From the NCBI RefSeq assembly GCF_900142015.1, contig NZ_FQZN01000006.1, forward strand, positions 62,001-126,000: a stretch of 64,000 nt of DNA. The letters run 5' to 3'. This DNA comes from Bacteroides stercorirosoris. GTDB taxonomy: Bacteria; Bacteroidota; Bacteroidia; Bacteroidales; Bacteroidaceae. Each line of letters starts with the position of its first letter. Positions within the stretch are counted from its first letter, which is position 1. The notes under the pieces are model-generated. The model had not been told where the DNA came from and searched no databases. It worked only from the letters and a program-made list of their open reading frames with translations. Both the position numbers and the translations under genes were made by a program. Below, in pieces: positions 43,683 through 52,727 of the stretch.

Positions 43683-44735
43683 ATGAAATCAAAGAAGCGT
43701 GTATTGTTAGGTATGAGTGGAGGTACAGATAGTTCTGTTGCCGCCATGCTGTTGCAAGAAGCCGGTTATGAGGTAACCGGTGTGACGTTTCGTTTCTATG
43801 ATTCGGAAGGTTTTGAAGGATCTTTGGATGATGCCCGTAATCTCGCTTCCCGCCTGAATATCCCGCACATCATCTATGATGCCCGCGAATTATTCCGTGA
43901 ACGCATCATCCGCTATTTCATAGATGAATATCTTTCCGCCCGTACCCCTGTTCCCTGTACGCTTTGTAACAATGAACTGAAATGGCCGTTGCTGGCAAAG
44001 ATTGCCGATGAAATGGGCATTTATTGGATTTCAACCGGACACTATGTGCGTAAAGTTTTCCGGGATGGCTATTACTTTATAGCCCCGGCTGCCGATCGTG
44101 ATAAAGATCAGACTTTTTTCCTATGGGGACTGCAACAGGATATTTTAGAGCGTATGCTTCTTCCAATGGGTGACTGGACTAAAAGTGAAGTGCGTGCTTA
44201 TGCTGCCAAGCGGGGCTTTGAACGGACGGCAATAAAAAAAGACAGTCTCGGTGTCTGCTTCTGCCCGATGGATTACCGTTCTTTCTTGCAGCGTGAAGTC
44301 CCGGCGAATGAATTACCGGGAAAAGGACAATTTCTCGATGAAAACGGGAGTTTTTTAGGTTGGCACGAAGGGTATCCCTTTTATACGATTGGTCAGCGCA
44401 GAGGATTGGGCATTCATCTGAACCGTCCTGTTTTCGTAAAAGAGATACATAAAGAGAGGAATGAAGTGATACTTGCGCCTCTCACTTCTCTCTACAAAGA
44501 GGAAATGCTGCTGAAAGACTGGAATATTGTGGATGTTTCCCGTTTACTGAATTCCGGGGATGTCATTGTCAAGATACGCTATCGGAAGCAAGCTAATCAC
44601 TGCGCTGTCAGTATAGCGGATGAGAATCTCTTGCATGTGCAATTGCGCGAATCGCTCGAATCCATTGCTTCCGGACAGGCTGCGGCATTTTATGATGAGG
44701 CAGGTTTGCTACTGGGAGGAGGTATCATCCTGTAA
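43683..44735 (+). CDS. mnmA: tRNA-uridine 2-sulfurtransferase (MnmA family)
   Basis: ATP-dependent thiolation of U34 in tRNA for Glu, Gln and Lys. It has 350 residues with the PP-loop [12 protein letters not shown] (residues 10-21; the usual V before D is T), [11 protein letters not shown] with C95 and G-V-C-F-C-P with C192 as the sulfur-relay pair, and I-G-Q-R-R-G-L-G in the beta-barrel part. Bacteroides often carry more than one copy; whether this is the main one cannot be told. The start is fixed by the lack of a later Met before the PP-loop. Confidence 0.92.
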   Translation: MKSKKRVLLGMSGGTDSSVAAMLLQEAGYEVTGVTFRFYDSEGFEGSLDDARNLASRLNIPHIIYDARELFRERIIRYFIDEYLSARTPVPCTLCNNELKWPLLAKIADEMGIYWISTGHYVRKVFRDGYYFIAPAADRDKDQTFFLWGLQQDILERMLLPMGDWTKSEVRAYAAKRGFERTAIKKDSLGVCFCPMDYRSFLQREVPANELPGKGQFLDENGSFLGWHEGYPFYTIGQRRGLGIHLNRPVFVKEIHKERNEVILAPLTSLYKEEMLLKDWNIVDVSRLLNSGDVIVKIRYRKQANHCAVSIADENLLHVQLRESLESIASGQAAAFYDEAGLLLGGGIIL

Positions 44736-44842
44736 TTTCCGTACAATCATTCTTTTATTTGTTTCTGAACAAAAAAATAGTTTACTCTGTTTGAAATACA
44801 AAGACGTCTTTGTTTTGCGGAATAATTAAAACGAATAACAGT

Positions 44843-45724
44843 ATGAAACGTATATATTTAATGATGCTATTTGCCGCTTTGGCAACAATCGTCTCTGCCC
44901 AAACGGACGATAAGGGATATAAAGAAGGAGCTTGGGTACTGAAAGGTGTGACGGGTATAAACATGTCGCAAACTGCAATGACAAACTGGGCGGCCGGTGG
45001 TGAGAATTCTATCGCCGGAAATGCTTACTTGAATGGCTCACTGACACATAAGAGCGGAAACTGGCTGTGGGTGACGAATCTGGTGCTGGATTATGGCCTT
45101 TCGAAAACCAAATCGCAAGGGATGAGAAAGAGTTCCGACAAAATAGGATTATCTACCCAGTTGGGATATGCAGCCACTAAGGTCTGGTATTATACGCTTA
45201 TGGCTGACCTGAATACTCAATTTGCCAAGGGATATAATTATCCGGACAAGAGTCACTATATATCTAACTTCTTTGCTCCTGCCTATTCTAATGTGGCATT
45301 GGGTATGGAATATCGTCCGAAGAGTAATTATTCCGTATTTCTTTCACCTGTCTCTACAAAGATGACCTTTGTGAGCGATGATTATCTTTCCGATTTAGGC
45401 TCTTTCGGTGTTGATCCGGGGGATCACTTTAAGATTGAAGCCGGAGCTTTCCTGAAAGCCCGTGCAGAGCTGCCTGTCATGGAAAATGTGAATCTGATTA
45501 CTACAGCTGATTTCTTCACTCCTTATAATAAAGACTTTGGCAATGTGGATGTCAACTGGGATGTGCTCATCAGTATGAAGATTAATAAAGTACTATCAGC
45601 AACCCTGAATATGACCCTGAAGTATGATAATGATGTGAAAACCTTTAATGATGAGGGTGTTGAGAGAGGGCCGAAAGTGCAGTTCAAGGAAATATTGGGC
45701 ATCGGATTGGCTTATAATTTCTGA
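44843..45724 (+). CDS. DUF3078 family outer-membrane protein
   Basis: A 293-residue exported protein: signal M-K-R-I-Y-L-M-M-L-F-A-A-L-A-T-I-V-S-A-Q, then G-W-V/A-W-V-L-K-G-V-T-G-I-N-M-S-Q-T-A-M-T-N-W-A-A-G-G and regular aromatic beta strands ending L-G-I-G-L-A-Y-N-F. This is the DUF3078 pattern, an outer-membrane barrel of unknown role. An in-frame upstream Met at 44810 would put 11 extra residues before the signal peptide and is not used. It ends at a bidirectional terminator. Confidence 0.87.
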   Translation: MKRIYLMMLFAALATIVSAQTDDKGYKEGAWVLKGVTGINMSQTAMTNWAAGGENSIAGNAYLNGSLTHKSGNWLWVTNLVLDYGLSKTKSQGMRKSSDKIGLSTQLGYAATKVWYYTLMADLNTQFAKGYNYPDKSHYISNFFAPAYSNVALGMEYRPKSNYSVFLSPVSTKMTFVSDDYLSDLGSFGVDPGDHFKIEAGAFLKARAELPVMENVNLITTADFFTPYNKDFGNVDVNWDVLISMKINKVLSATLNMTLKYDNDVKTFNDEGVERGPKVQFKEILGIGLAYNF

Positions 45725-45766
45725 GCCTGGGATGACTGTCAGTTTCAAGGCATGGAACAAAAATGA

Positions 45767-45803
45767 AAAAGGCCGCATCAATTTTGTCTGATGCGGTCTT
45801 TCT
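45767..45803. terminator. Bidirectional terminator
   Basis: GGCCGCATCA and TGATGCGGTC pair. T-rich tails follow on both strands, serving the convergent DUF3078 and GH3-family genes. Confidence 0.85.
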
Positions 45804-45831
45804 TATTTATTGTCCTATGTTATAGCAGAAA

Positions 45832-47343
45832 TCAGTTGTTCAGCTCCAGCATCTCCTCAATGTACTGCCTTGTATTACTCAACCGAGGCACTTTATGTTG
45901 TCCGCCCAGTTTTCCTTTCTGAGCCAGCCAGTCGTGGAACAGGTCTTTACGGGCAATTATTACCTCCAACGGTTGTAGTGCAAGATTATTCTGCCGTTTA
46001 GCTTCGTAATCAGAGTTTACCTCTTTCAGCGTATCATCCAATATCTTTGCAAACTTTTCTACGTTATCCGGCATTTGGGCAAACTCTATCAGCCATTGGT
46101 GGCGGCATTTGGCTTTGGCATCCATGAAGACAGGAGCAGCCGAATAGTCCGAAATCAATGCTCCGGTAGCTTCGCAGGCTTTTGCCAAACCTTTCTCGGC
46201 ATTATCTACAATCAACTCCTCACCGAAAGCATTGATGAAGTGCTTGGTACGTCCTGTGATGACAAACTTATACGGGTCTTTCTGTGTAAACTTCACGGTG
46301 TCCCCAATCATATAACGCCATAAGCCGGCGGAGGTGGAGATGACCAATGCATAATTCTTTTCCGTCTCCACTTCTTCCAGGCAGTATATACGTGGATTTT
46401 CTTTGTCTATATCTTCCAGGGGGATAAATTCGTAGAAGATTCCGTAGTCAATCATCAACAACATGGACGGGTCATTCGGGTCGTTTTGTGTACCAAAATA
46501 CCCTTCGGAGGCATTGTACGTCTCCACGTAGTGCATGTTGGATGAACGGATTACTTCTTTGTACTGTTCGCGGTATGGAGTGAAGGCAACGCCACCGTGG
46601 AAGAATACTTCCAGATTAGGCCATATTTCTTCCAGTGATTGTTTGCCGGTCTTTTCAAGAATATGTTTGATGAGTACCAGCATCCACGAAGGAACACCGG
46701 ACAGATTGGTGACATTTTGAGAAATGGTGCTGTTGGCAATAGCTACCATTTTGCTTTCGAAGTCGCTCATGAGAGCGATCCTTTTGCTCGGGACGCGGAC
46801 ACAATTCACCAGCGGATAGACATTTTGTATCAGGATGGCGGAAAGATCACCTACCAGGCTATGTTTGGAGTTGAGGTTAGGGCTGTGGCTTCCTCCCAAA
46901 ATCAAACCCTTCCCGGAGAAGAAGTGGCTGTCGGGATTCTGCCCCAGATAAATGGCTACAGCATCTTTCCCGCCTTGATAATGCGTATCATTCAACGATT
47001 CTCTGCTGACAGGCAAGAACTTGCTTTTATCGTTCGTCGTACCCGAAGACTTGGCAAACCAACGTATTTCCGACGGCCAGAGGAGGTTTTGCTCTCCTGA
47101 ACGCAGACGTTCTACATATGGCTTAACCTCCTCATAAGTCTGTATGGGAAGGCGTTTTCTGAAATCTTCATAAGTATGGATGCTCTTATAATCATATTTT
47201 TTTCCCCATTCTGTATTTTCAGCCATACGCACTAAGCGGTTCAGCACTTTGTGCTGTAATTCTCCTGCGCGGTTGGCATAGAAGTCGATTTTTTTCAGGC
47301 GAGGGGCAAAATACACCTTATTCAGCAATGTTGTGATATTCAT
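45832..47343 (-). CDS. GH3 auxin-responsive-promoter-type acyl-adenylating enzyme
   Basis: A 503-residue cytoplasmic protein of the GH3 branch of the ANL adenylating superfamily. Motif I is S-S-G-T-T-N-D-K-S-K-F-L-P-V-S; motif II is V-E-T-Y-N-A-S-E-G-Y-F-G-T-Q; motif III is I-T-G-R-T-K-H-F-I-N-A-F-G-E-E. Plant members join amino acids to hormones; the bacterial substrate is not known. Length is typical. The -7 box TATTTTTG lies at 47372-47379. Confidence 0.9.
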   Translation of the reverse strand: MNITTLLNKVYFAPRLKKIDFYANRAGELQHKVLNRLVRMAENTEWGKKYDYKSIHTYEDFRKRLPIQTYEEVKPYVERLRSGEQNLLWPSEIRWFAKSSGTTNDKSKFLPVSRESLNDTHYQGGKDAVAIYLGQNPDSHFFSGKGLILGGSHSPNLNSKHSLVGDLSAILIQNVYPLVNCVRVPSKRIALMSDFESKMVAIANSTISQNVTNLSGVPSWMLVLIKHILEKTGKQSLEEIWPNLEVFFHGGVAFTPYREQYKEVIRSSNMHYVETYNASEGYFGTQNDPNDPSMLLMIDYGIFYEFIPLEDIDKENPRIYCLEEVETEKNYALVISTSAGLWRYMIGDTVKFTQKDPYKFVITGRTKHFINAFGEELIVDNAEKGLAKACEATGALISDYSAAPVFMDAKAKCRHQWLIEFAQMPDNVEKFAKILDDTLKEVNSDYEAKRQNNLALQPLEVIIARKDLFHDWLAQKGKLGGQHKVPRLSNTRQYIEEMLELNN

Positions 47344-47371
47344 CTCTCTTAGTTAAAACTATTTTGTTGCG

Positions 47372-47379
47372 CAAAAATA
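47372..47379 (-). promoter_or_regulatory. -7 box of the GH3-family gene
   Basis: TATTTTTG on the minus strand, 29 bases before the start codon. The divergent pfkA has a weaker TATCTTTA at 47422-47429. Confidence 0.5.
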
Positions 47380-47464
47380 ATCTTATTTATCGGCTTCTCT
47401 ATCTTTTTTCTCTTTTTTTTCTATCTTTACGGACGTAAAGAACAATAATTCAAACAAAAGTGTC

Positions 47465-48475
47465 ATGAGAATCGGTATTTTGACTTCGGGGGGCGATTGT
47501 CCCGGCATCAATGCCACTATTCGTGGAGTGTGCAAAACTGCAATCAATCATTATGGGATGGAAGTGGTAGGCATTCACAGTGGCTTTCAGGGGTTGCTGA
47601 CGAAAGATGTGGAGTCGTTTACCGATAAGTCTTTGTCCGGTTTGTTGAATTTGGGCGGGACGATGCTCGGCACTTCCCGTGAGAAACCTTTCAAGAAGAA
47701 TGGAGTGATATCTGATGTTAATAAACCGGCACTGATAGAACAGAATGTGAAGGAGTTAGGGTTGGATTGCGTAGTCTGTATCGGTGGTAACGGTACTCAG
47801 AAGACTGCGGCGAAACTGGCTGCAATGGGCTTGAACATAGTGTCTGTGCCTAAAACAATTGACAACGACATTTGGGGGACGGATTTCTCTTTCGGCTTTG
47901 ATTCTGCCGTCAGCATTGCTACGGATGCTATTGACCGCCTGCACTCTACTGCCAGTTCGCATAAGCGGGTGATGGTGATTGAGGTGATGGGGCATAAGGC
48001 CGGTTGGATTGCACTCTATTCCGGTATGGCAGGCGGGGGAGATGTGATTCTGATACCCGAAATACCTTATAATATCCATAACATAGGAGAAACGATACTG
48101 AACCGTTTAAAGAAAGGCAAACCATATTCTATCGTAGTGGTTGCCGAAGGTATACAAACCGATGGGCGGAAACGTGCGGCTGAGTATATTGCTCAGGAGA
48201 TAGAGTACGAAACGGGTATTGAAACGCGCGAGACTGTGCTTGGTTACATCCAACGGGGTGGTTCGCCTACACCTTTCGACCGTAACCTCTCTACCCGTAT
48301 GGGCGGACATGCTACGGAACTGATTGCGACCGAACAGTTTGGCAGGATGATTACGTTGAAAGGGGATGAGATTTCTTCTGCTCCACTGGAAGAGATTGCG
48401 GGAAAATTGAAACTGGTGACGGAAGATAATGATCTCGTGGTTCAGGGGAGACGGATGGGAATTTGTTTCGGGTGA
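47465..48475 (+). CDS. pfkA: 6-phosphofructokinase with mixed ATP/PPi signature
   Basis: A 336-residue glycolytic enzyme phosphorylating fructose 6-phosphate. T-S-G-G-D-C-P-G-I-N opens it. The phosphoryl-donor loop is G107-G-N109-G110-T and the catalytic segment is P-K130-T-I-D133-N-D, with D133 the base. ATP enzymes usually have G-G-D-G-S and P-G-T-I-D-N-D. Here Gly110 is ATP-like, Lys130 is PPi-like, and Asn109 replaces the Mg-binding Asp. It therefore belongs to the mixed (group III) branch and its donor cannot be assigned from sequence. Confidence 0.93.
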   Translation: MRIGILTSGGDCPGINATIRGVCKTAINHYGMEVVGIHSGFQGLLTKDVESFTDKSLSGLLNLGGTMLGTSREKPFKKNGVISDVNKPALIEQNVKELGLDCVVCIGGNGTQKTAAKLAAMGLNIVSVPKTIDNDIWGTDFSFGFDSAVSIATDAIDRLHSTASSHKRVMVIEVMGHKAGWIALYSGMAGGGDVILIPEIPYNIHNIGETILNRLKKGKPYSIVVVAEGIQTDGRKRAAEYIAQEIEYETGIETRETVLGYIQRGGSPTPFDRNLSTRMGGHATELIATEQFGRMITLKGDEISSAPLEEIAGKLKLVTEDNDLVVQGRRMGICFG

Positions 48476-48494
48476 TACTGATATAGTATTAAGA

Positions 48495-48534
48495 AAGTCT
48501 GCAAACAAAATAATAATTGCTCGCAGACTTTTTT
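48495..48534 (+). terminator. Intrinsic terminator of pfkA
   Basis: AAGTCTGC (48495-48502) pairs with GCAGACTT (48523-48530), followed by TTTT. Confidence 0.82.
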
Positions 48535-48578
48535 GCCTATCTTTAAATTCTCAAGTCAAAACTGATTTTCCCCGTCAT

Positions 48579-48758
48579 CTATTTCTTTTTTAAGTAGAAC
48601 TCTCTTATAGTTGCAAGAATTATTATACTTGAAAAGAGAATTGATACTATTAGGAAAAATGTTCCATGAAATGAAGATATAATGCTAAAGCAACTCCAAT
48701 ATAGCAAACATTTTCCCATTCTGCTCAGATAATCATTCTGATTTAAGTCTATTTTCAT
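48579..48758 (-). CDS. Small membrane protein of 59 residues
   Basis: A short frame beginning M-K-I-D-L-N-Q-N-D-Y-L-S-R-M-G-K, then a hydrophobic stretch (about residues 18-50, possibly two short helices, S-I-I-S-S-F-H-G-T at the turn), and a basic end E-F-Y-L-K-K-K. I do not recognise it. It lies downstream of the outer-membrane protein gene on the same strand, across a 169-base gap with an inverted repeat, and shares that gene's AT-rich composition. Confidence 0.5.
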   Translation of the reverse strand: MKIDLNQNDYLSRMGKCLLYWSCFSIISSFHGTFFLIVSILFSSIIILATIREFYLKKK

Positions 48759-48803
48759 AATTGTATTACTTTATTGTCTTATTTCATCTGTATATGGCTA
48801 AGT

Positions 48804-48865
48804 AACGCTTAAAAAACAACTTGGCACATAAATGATAATTTGTCTCTCCCAAAAAACTTTTTTAA
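48804..48865. repeat. Inverted repeat AGTAACGCTTAAAAAA
   Basis: AGTAACGCTTAAAAAA (48804 on) and TTTTTTAAGCGTTACT (to 48865) are exact 16-base inverted copies about 30 bases apart. It lies between the two minus-strand genes of the AT-rich cassette; terminator or protein-binding site. Confidence 0.75.
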
Positions 48866-48927
48866 GCGTTACTGAAAGTCATAATTTCAACTACTGATTC
48901 GCTTTGTAGGCTAAATGGCCTCTGTTT

Positions 48928-49581
48928 TTACAGCAATACTTTTATCGACAACATAAGGTCTGCCCTCAGCACTTTTATGCGATTCCATTTATCTAACTTC
49001 AGTGTTTCTTCTTTTCCTTTCATTTTCTCTTTCAGTGAGGAAGTGTGTCCACCCATTACCGAAACACTGGCACCCATGTAGAGGTTTCTGTATAAATGGC
49101 GGTTAAGCCCTAAATCTGCATTGGCTCCCAGGAACCCTTTATTGCATTCACGTTCCATCTCGTTATAGAGGCTTTTGCTTTGATAGTGCATATAGCCGAC
49201 ACCCACCATGCAGTCGAAGCACCAATTTGGCGCAATCAACTTCCGATAACCAATTTGCGGTGCAATATAAATCAAGTCTAAGTCGTCGGCAGCCTGTGTT
49301 TCTTTTGCCAAATCATAGTTCTCGGAAGCCGAGAAAAGATTAAACTTCAGGCCGACTTGGAATTTTTTGTCCAACAAATAGGATGCTTTGATGTTTCCAC
49401 TGAATCCATTTTTATATTCTCCTCTGTAATCAACGCCATAAGAAGATAGATTAGAGTGCCCGAAAAAGCTTCCGGCTCCCAGGTCTATTGATATGGAGAA
49501 TTTGCTATCACTGTAAGTCTGGGCTCTGATAAAGGCTGTACAGAGCAAAAATAGAAAGAATGTTAAACTGTTTTTTCTCAT
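48928..49581 (-). CDS. Unrecognised outer-membrane beta-barrel protein
   Basis: A 217-residue exported protein: signal peptide ending F-I-R-A-Q (21), then alternating aromatic strands (S-I-S-I-D-L-G-A-G-S-F-F-G; V-G-L-K-F-N-L-F-S-A-S; Y-I-A-P-Q-I-G-Y-R-K; L-Y-M-G-A-S-V-S-V-M-G-G) closing with L-R-A-D-L-M-L-S-I-K-V-L-L. It resembles small porin/OmpW-like barrels, but I cannot assign a family. It follows the glycine-zipper lipoprotein by 32 bases, so the two are probably co-transcribed. Confidence 0.75.
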   Translation of the reverse strand: MRKNSLTFFLFLLCTAFIRAQTYSDSKFSISIDLGAGSFFGHSNLSSYGVDYRGEYKNGFSGNIKASYLLDKKFQVGLKFNLFSASENYDLAKETQAADDLDLIYIAPQIGYRKLIAPNWCFDCMVGVGYMHYQSKSLYNEMERECNKGFLGANADLGLNRHLYRNLYMGASVSVMGGHTSSLKEKMKGKEETLKLDKWNRIKVLRADLMLSIKVLL

Positions 49582-49613
49582 GATGTGTTACTATTTAGTT
49601 ATTATAAAAACTG

Positions 49614-50549
49614 TTATTCAGTTACCCAGAATAGTGCACTGTTGGCTGCCACTTCAAGGCTCGACTTCAAGACTTCTTTTTGGGAGTTAGTCAGGTTTGA
49701 TCTTTCAATGACTTGTAGATAACCATCTAAGTATGCTTTCATTAGCTCCGTGTTATTGGTAATGTTTCCAATATTAATAGTGAAGTCATCAATCACAGAT
49801 AATTCATCAGAGTATTCTGGCCAAGTATTCTTAAGGAGAGTAATTAACTCTGTAGCAGAATCTGTTTTACTCTTTAAAACGATAGAATTAACTTTTTGAA
49901 TTAAAATATTCTTCTCTGTTTCTGGAATAGCATAGCTACATTTTCCCATTTCTGTAACAATGAGGTCTGCCATAACTTCAGAACTTTTCGCTTCATTATA
50001 GATATTCTGATGTGTTTCTTCTATTCGGCTGAGGATTAGGTTATGTTCATATCCAATACCAGAACTGGTTACTGTAGCATAGCAGTTTACTGCAACTTGA
50101 CTACTGGTAGGTGCAGCAATTTCATTGTCATCAGAAAGAACTTCCGCTGAATAAGGGTCGGAAATTGGAACTGTTTGAGTGTTATCTGATGTTGGTGGGA
50201 TAACTGGGCATGTAGTAGCAGTCTGGCTCGTCATTTCATGTTCAGCAAGAGCTGGTCCACCTACAGCTGAACTAAAAACAGCTCCAAAAAGTGCACCCCA
50301 ACCTCCGAAAGCACTGCCAATTAAAGCTCCACCAGCATCCGCTAGTAAAAATCCTCTTAGTTTTTTCCAAAAGCTGCGTGTATGCGGTATATTATTTGCG
50401 TTCCAGAAGGTTGCATTATATGCTGCCAGGTCTTCATTTAACTTGCTATAAAGCTCCTGTTTAGGTTGGTTATACGTCTTTTCGTCAGAAGAACAGGAAG
50501 ACATACTTATACATATTGCTAAGAGACTTGTTATAAAAATCTTATTCAT
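49614..50549 (-). CDS. Unrecognised lipoprotein with a glycine-zipper segment
   Basis: A 311-residue lipoprotein (lipobox M-S-S-C, Cys19). Residues 72-98 form a glycine-zipper stretch (A-G-G-A-L-I-G-S-A-F-G-G-W-G-A-L-F-G-A-V) able to insert into a membrane. After this comes a Thr/Pro-rich linker, then a helical C-terminal half. No known family fits. It is the first gene of the minus-strand cassette and faces away from the TPR/HTH regulator across a 435-base gap, which suggests regulation by it. Confidence 0.75.
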   Translation of the reverse strand: MNKIFITSLLAICISMSSCSSDEKTYNQPKQELYSKLNEDLAAYNATFWNANNIPHTRSFWKKLRGFLLADAGGALIGSAFGGWGALFGAVFSSAVGGPALAEHEMTSQTATTCPVIPPTSDNTQTVPISDPYSAEVLSDDNEIAAPTSSQVAVNCYATVTSSGIGYEHNLILSRIEETHQNIYNEAKSSEVMADLIVTEMGKCSYAIPETEKNILIQKVNSIVLKSKTDSATELITLLKNTWPEYSDELSVIDDFTINIGNITNNTELMKAYLDGYLQVIERSNLTNSQKEVLKSSLEVAANSALFWVTE

Positions 50550-50984
50550 AGTATTATTTGTTATTAGTTAATAATGAGGATTAAAAGGCTAAACTGTTTT
50601 GAATAATTTTCCGTTTTTGCAATGATAATTTTTCGTTTAGAAATAAAGATATTTGTATCTTTAAGGATAATTTACTTGTTCTGCTAAAAAGGAAAGGAGT
50701 GCAAGTCCTTTTTTCTTAATGAATTAGTTTACTCCTTAAGAATAGCCATTTATCTTGCATATATAAATTGCTATATAAAAATCCCATTCTATTATTCAGG
50801 AATGAGAAGAAACAGGTGTGACTTACTTATTAATTGTTTCATGGCTTTTGTTTTTTTTGGTTATGTACAAAAGTGATGAAAAAACTTATTCGTGATTACT
50901 TTTTTAGTGTGCATTTAATGTGCATCTCGAAATAATATATTTTTAGAACTCTTTTTATAAAAAATAAAACCTACCTTTGTTGAT
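50550..50984. other. AT-rich divergent intergenic region
   Basis: 435 bases between the cassette lipoprotein and the regulator. It holds a possible small hairpin AAAAAGGA/TCCTTTTT (50686-50713), a 24-codon plus-strand frame (50802-50876) with a hydrophobic middle that I do not count as a gene, and the regulator's -7 box. No clear promoter for the lipoprotein was found. Confidence 0.5.
50972..50979 (+). promoter_or_regulatory. -7 box of the TPR/HTH regulator, 5 bases before its ATG
   Basis: TACCTTTG, full match. Its distance from the start codon leaves no room for a leader. Confidence 0.5.
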
Positions 50985-52727
50985 ATGAGAAACACCTTAT
51001 ATCTATTTGTGTCTCTTTTCTTGTTGAGTTTTTATGCTTGCAAGGAGAATGCTTATCCACAAGTTCTACTACTTGCGGATAACTTGACAAATAGTAATCC
51101 GGATAGTGCTGTTTCCTTGCTGTGCTCTATAAAAGATGATATGTCCGCGCAATCAGAAGAAACTCAAATGTATTATCGTTTGCTTTGTGTTAAGGCGGAT
51201 GATAAGGCGTATATTCCCCTGACTTCAGAAAACCGGATACTCCCTGTGTTACATTATTATATAAAGAAAGATGATACCCGGCATCTTCCTGAAGCTTATT
51301 TTTATGCCGGACGAACATACCGTGATTTAGGAGATGCTCCGCAGGCATTAGATTATTTTGATAAAGCTCTGGATGTTTTGGGGGATGATTCTTGTTGTGA
51401 ACTAAGAAGTCTGATACATAGTCAAATGGGAAGGATTTTTTCAGAGCAAGGGCTTTGGAATGAAGCGAGAAAAGTCTATTCTCAAGCCTACAGATGGAGT
51501 GTATTGGAAAAAGATAGTATAAGTATGATCTATGATTTAAGAGACTTAGCTTCTACATATTGTGATGTCGAAGGTGTTGATAGCTCATTGCTGTATTATC
51601 AGGAAGCTTATGATTTAGCGTCTGCCTTAAATAATCCACGGATTATGAGTATGGTACAAAGCCAGATTGGTAAAGTGTATGTGCAGATGGGGAAATATGA
51701 TTTAGTAAAGAAAATACTGCAACCTTCGCTGAAAACAACAGTTGACCGGATAAAGAGTGGTGTATATTCCATAACCGCTGATTGGTATTATAAGATGGGA
51801 AATAGAGATTCTGCATCCTATTATTATAACAAACTATTGGGATTTGGCACTCTTTATGCTCTGACGGATGCTCATTGGCGCTTGGCGGAATTAGCGCTGG
51901 AAGAAGGAAAAATTCAGGTAGCAAAGGGACATCTTGAACAATATATGGAGGAGCTGGATTCTGTTCGGAAATTTATTGATTCTGAAACAATCCGTGAGAT
52001 AAACTCCCTTTATAATTATTCATTAAGAGAAAGTGAGAACAGCTGTTTGAAAGCGGAAAACAAGCAGGAGCAGATCTATTTATTCTACTCCATGACGGGA
52101 GGTGTCGTTATGTCGCTTTGCTTCTTTACCTATTTCCAATATAGTCGGAGGAAACATGCGCAATTCAACCTGCAACTATTACGGCTGAAGCGGATTGAAG
52201 AAGAACAATATAAAAAAAGTGCCCTGTTCATCGAAGAAAATAAGCGGAAACAAGAAGAGCTGACACAGTTGCTTCGAGATGGAGCGTATCCCGCTCAGCA
52301 GAAGGAGCAGATAGAACAACAGAAAAGAAGTCTGTATTATGCCGGAAAACAAGCAGAGTTTGGATTACAGGAGAGAGAAAAGGCTCGAAGGATGCTTTTA
52401 GATTCTGATATCTGCAAGTATTTCAAGGAAATCTGTAATGAGGAAAAAGATACGCATTTGCCTCCCGAAAAATGGAACTTGTTGGAGCAAACGGTCAATA
52501 CTGCTTATAAGGACTTTACAGAGAAACTTTTCCGGATTTGTAAGCTTAGCAGACATGAACTTCATATTTGCCTTCTGATAAAGATTGATATCTTGCCTAA
52601 GGATATGGCGAGGCTAACGGATCGTTCCAGAGAATCCATAACATCGGTTAGGCGAAGGCTCTATGAAAAGTTCTTTGGGACGAAAGGCACCCCGCAGCAG
52701 TGGGATGAGTTTATTGATTCATTGTAG
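50985..52727 (+). CDS. Membrane-tethered TPR transcriptional regulator
   Basis: A 580-residue protein: N-terminal signal or anchor with F-Y-A-C (Cys19, possible lipobox), TPR-like repeats about 95-330 (A-Y-F-Y-A-G-R-T-Y-R-D-L-G-D-A-P-Q-A-L-D-Y-F), one membrane helix 366-385, a basic coiled coil about 390-475, and a C-terminal helix-turn-helix about 520-565 (L-P-K-D-M-A-R-L-T-D-R-S-R-E-S-I-T-S-V-R-R-R-L). The repeats would be outside and the DNA-binding part inside, so it can carry a signal across the inner membrane without a kinase. The best target is the divergent lipoprotein/barrel cassette. It overlaps rnc tail to tail by 17 bases. Confidence 0.87.
   Translation: MRNTLYLFVSLFLLSFYACKENAYPQVLLLADNLTNSNPDSAVSLLCSIKDDMSAQSEETQMYYRLLCVKADDKAYIPLTSENRILPVLHYYIKKDDTRHLPEAYFYAGRTYRDLGDAPQALDYFDKALDVLGDDSCCELRSLIHSQMGRIFSEQGLWNEARKVYSQAYRWSVLEKDSISMIYDLRDLASTYCDVEGVDSSLLYYQEAYDLASALNNPRIMSMVQSQIGKVYVQMGKYDLVKKILQPSLKTTVDRIKSGVYSITADWYYKMGNRDSASYYYNKLLGFGTLYALTDAHWRLAELALEEGKIQVAKGHLEQYMEELDSVRKFIDSETIREINSLYNYSLRESENSCLKAENKQEQIYLFYSMTGGVVMSLCFFTYFQYSRRKHAQFNLQLLRLKRIEEEQYKKSALFIEENKRKQEELTQLLRDGAYPAQQKEQIEQQKRSLYYAGKQAEFGLQEREKARRMLLDSDICKYFKEICNEEKDTHLPPEKWNLLEQTVNTAYKDFTEKLFRICKLSRHELHICLLIKIDILPKDMARLTDRSRESITSVRRRLYEKFFGTKGTPQQWDEFIDSL

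Noticed and set aside
50802..50876. 24-codon plus-strand frame with a hydrophobic middle
   Set aside because: Too short to judge, no promoter or start signal; noted only in the intergenic entry.
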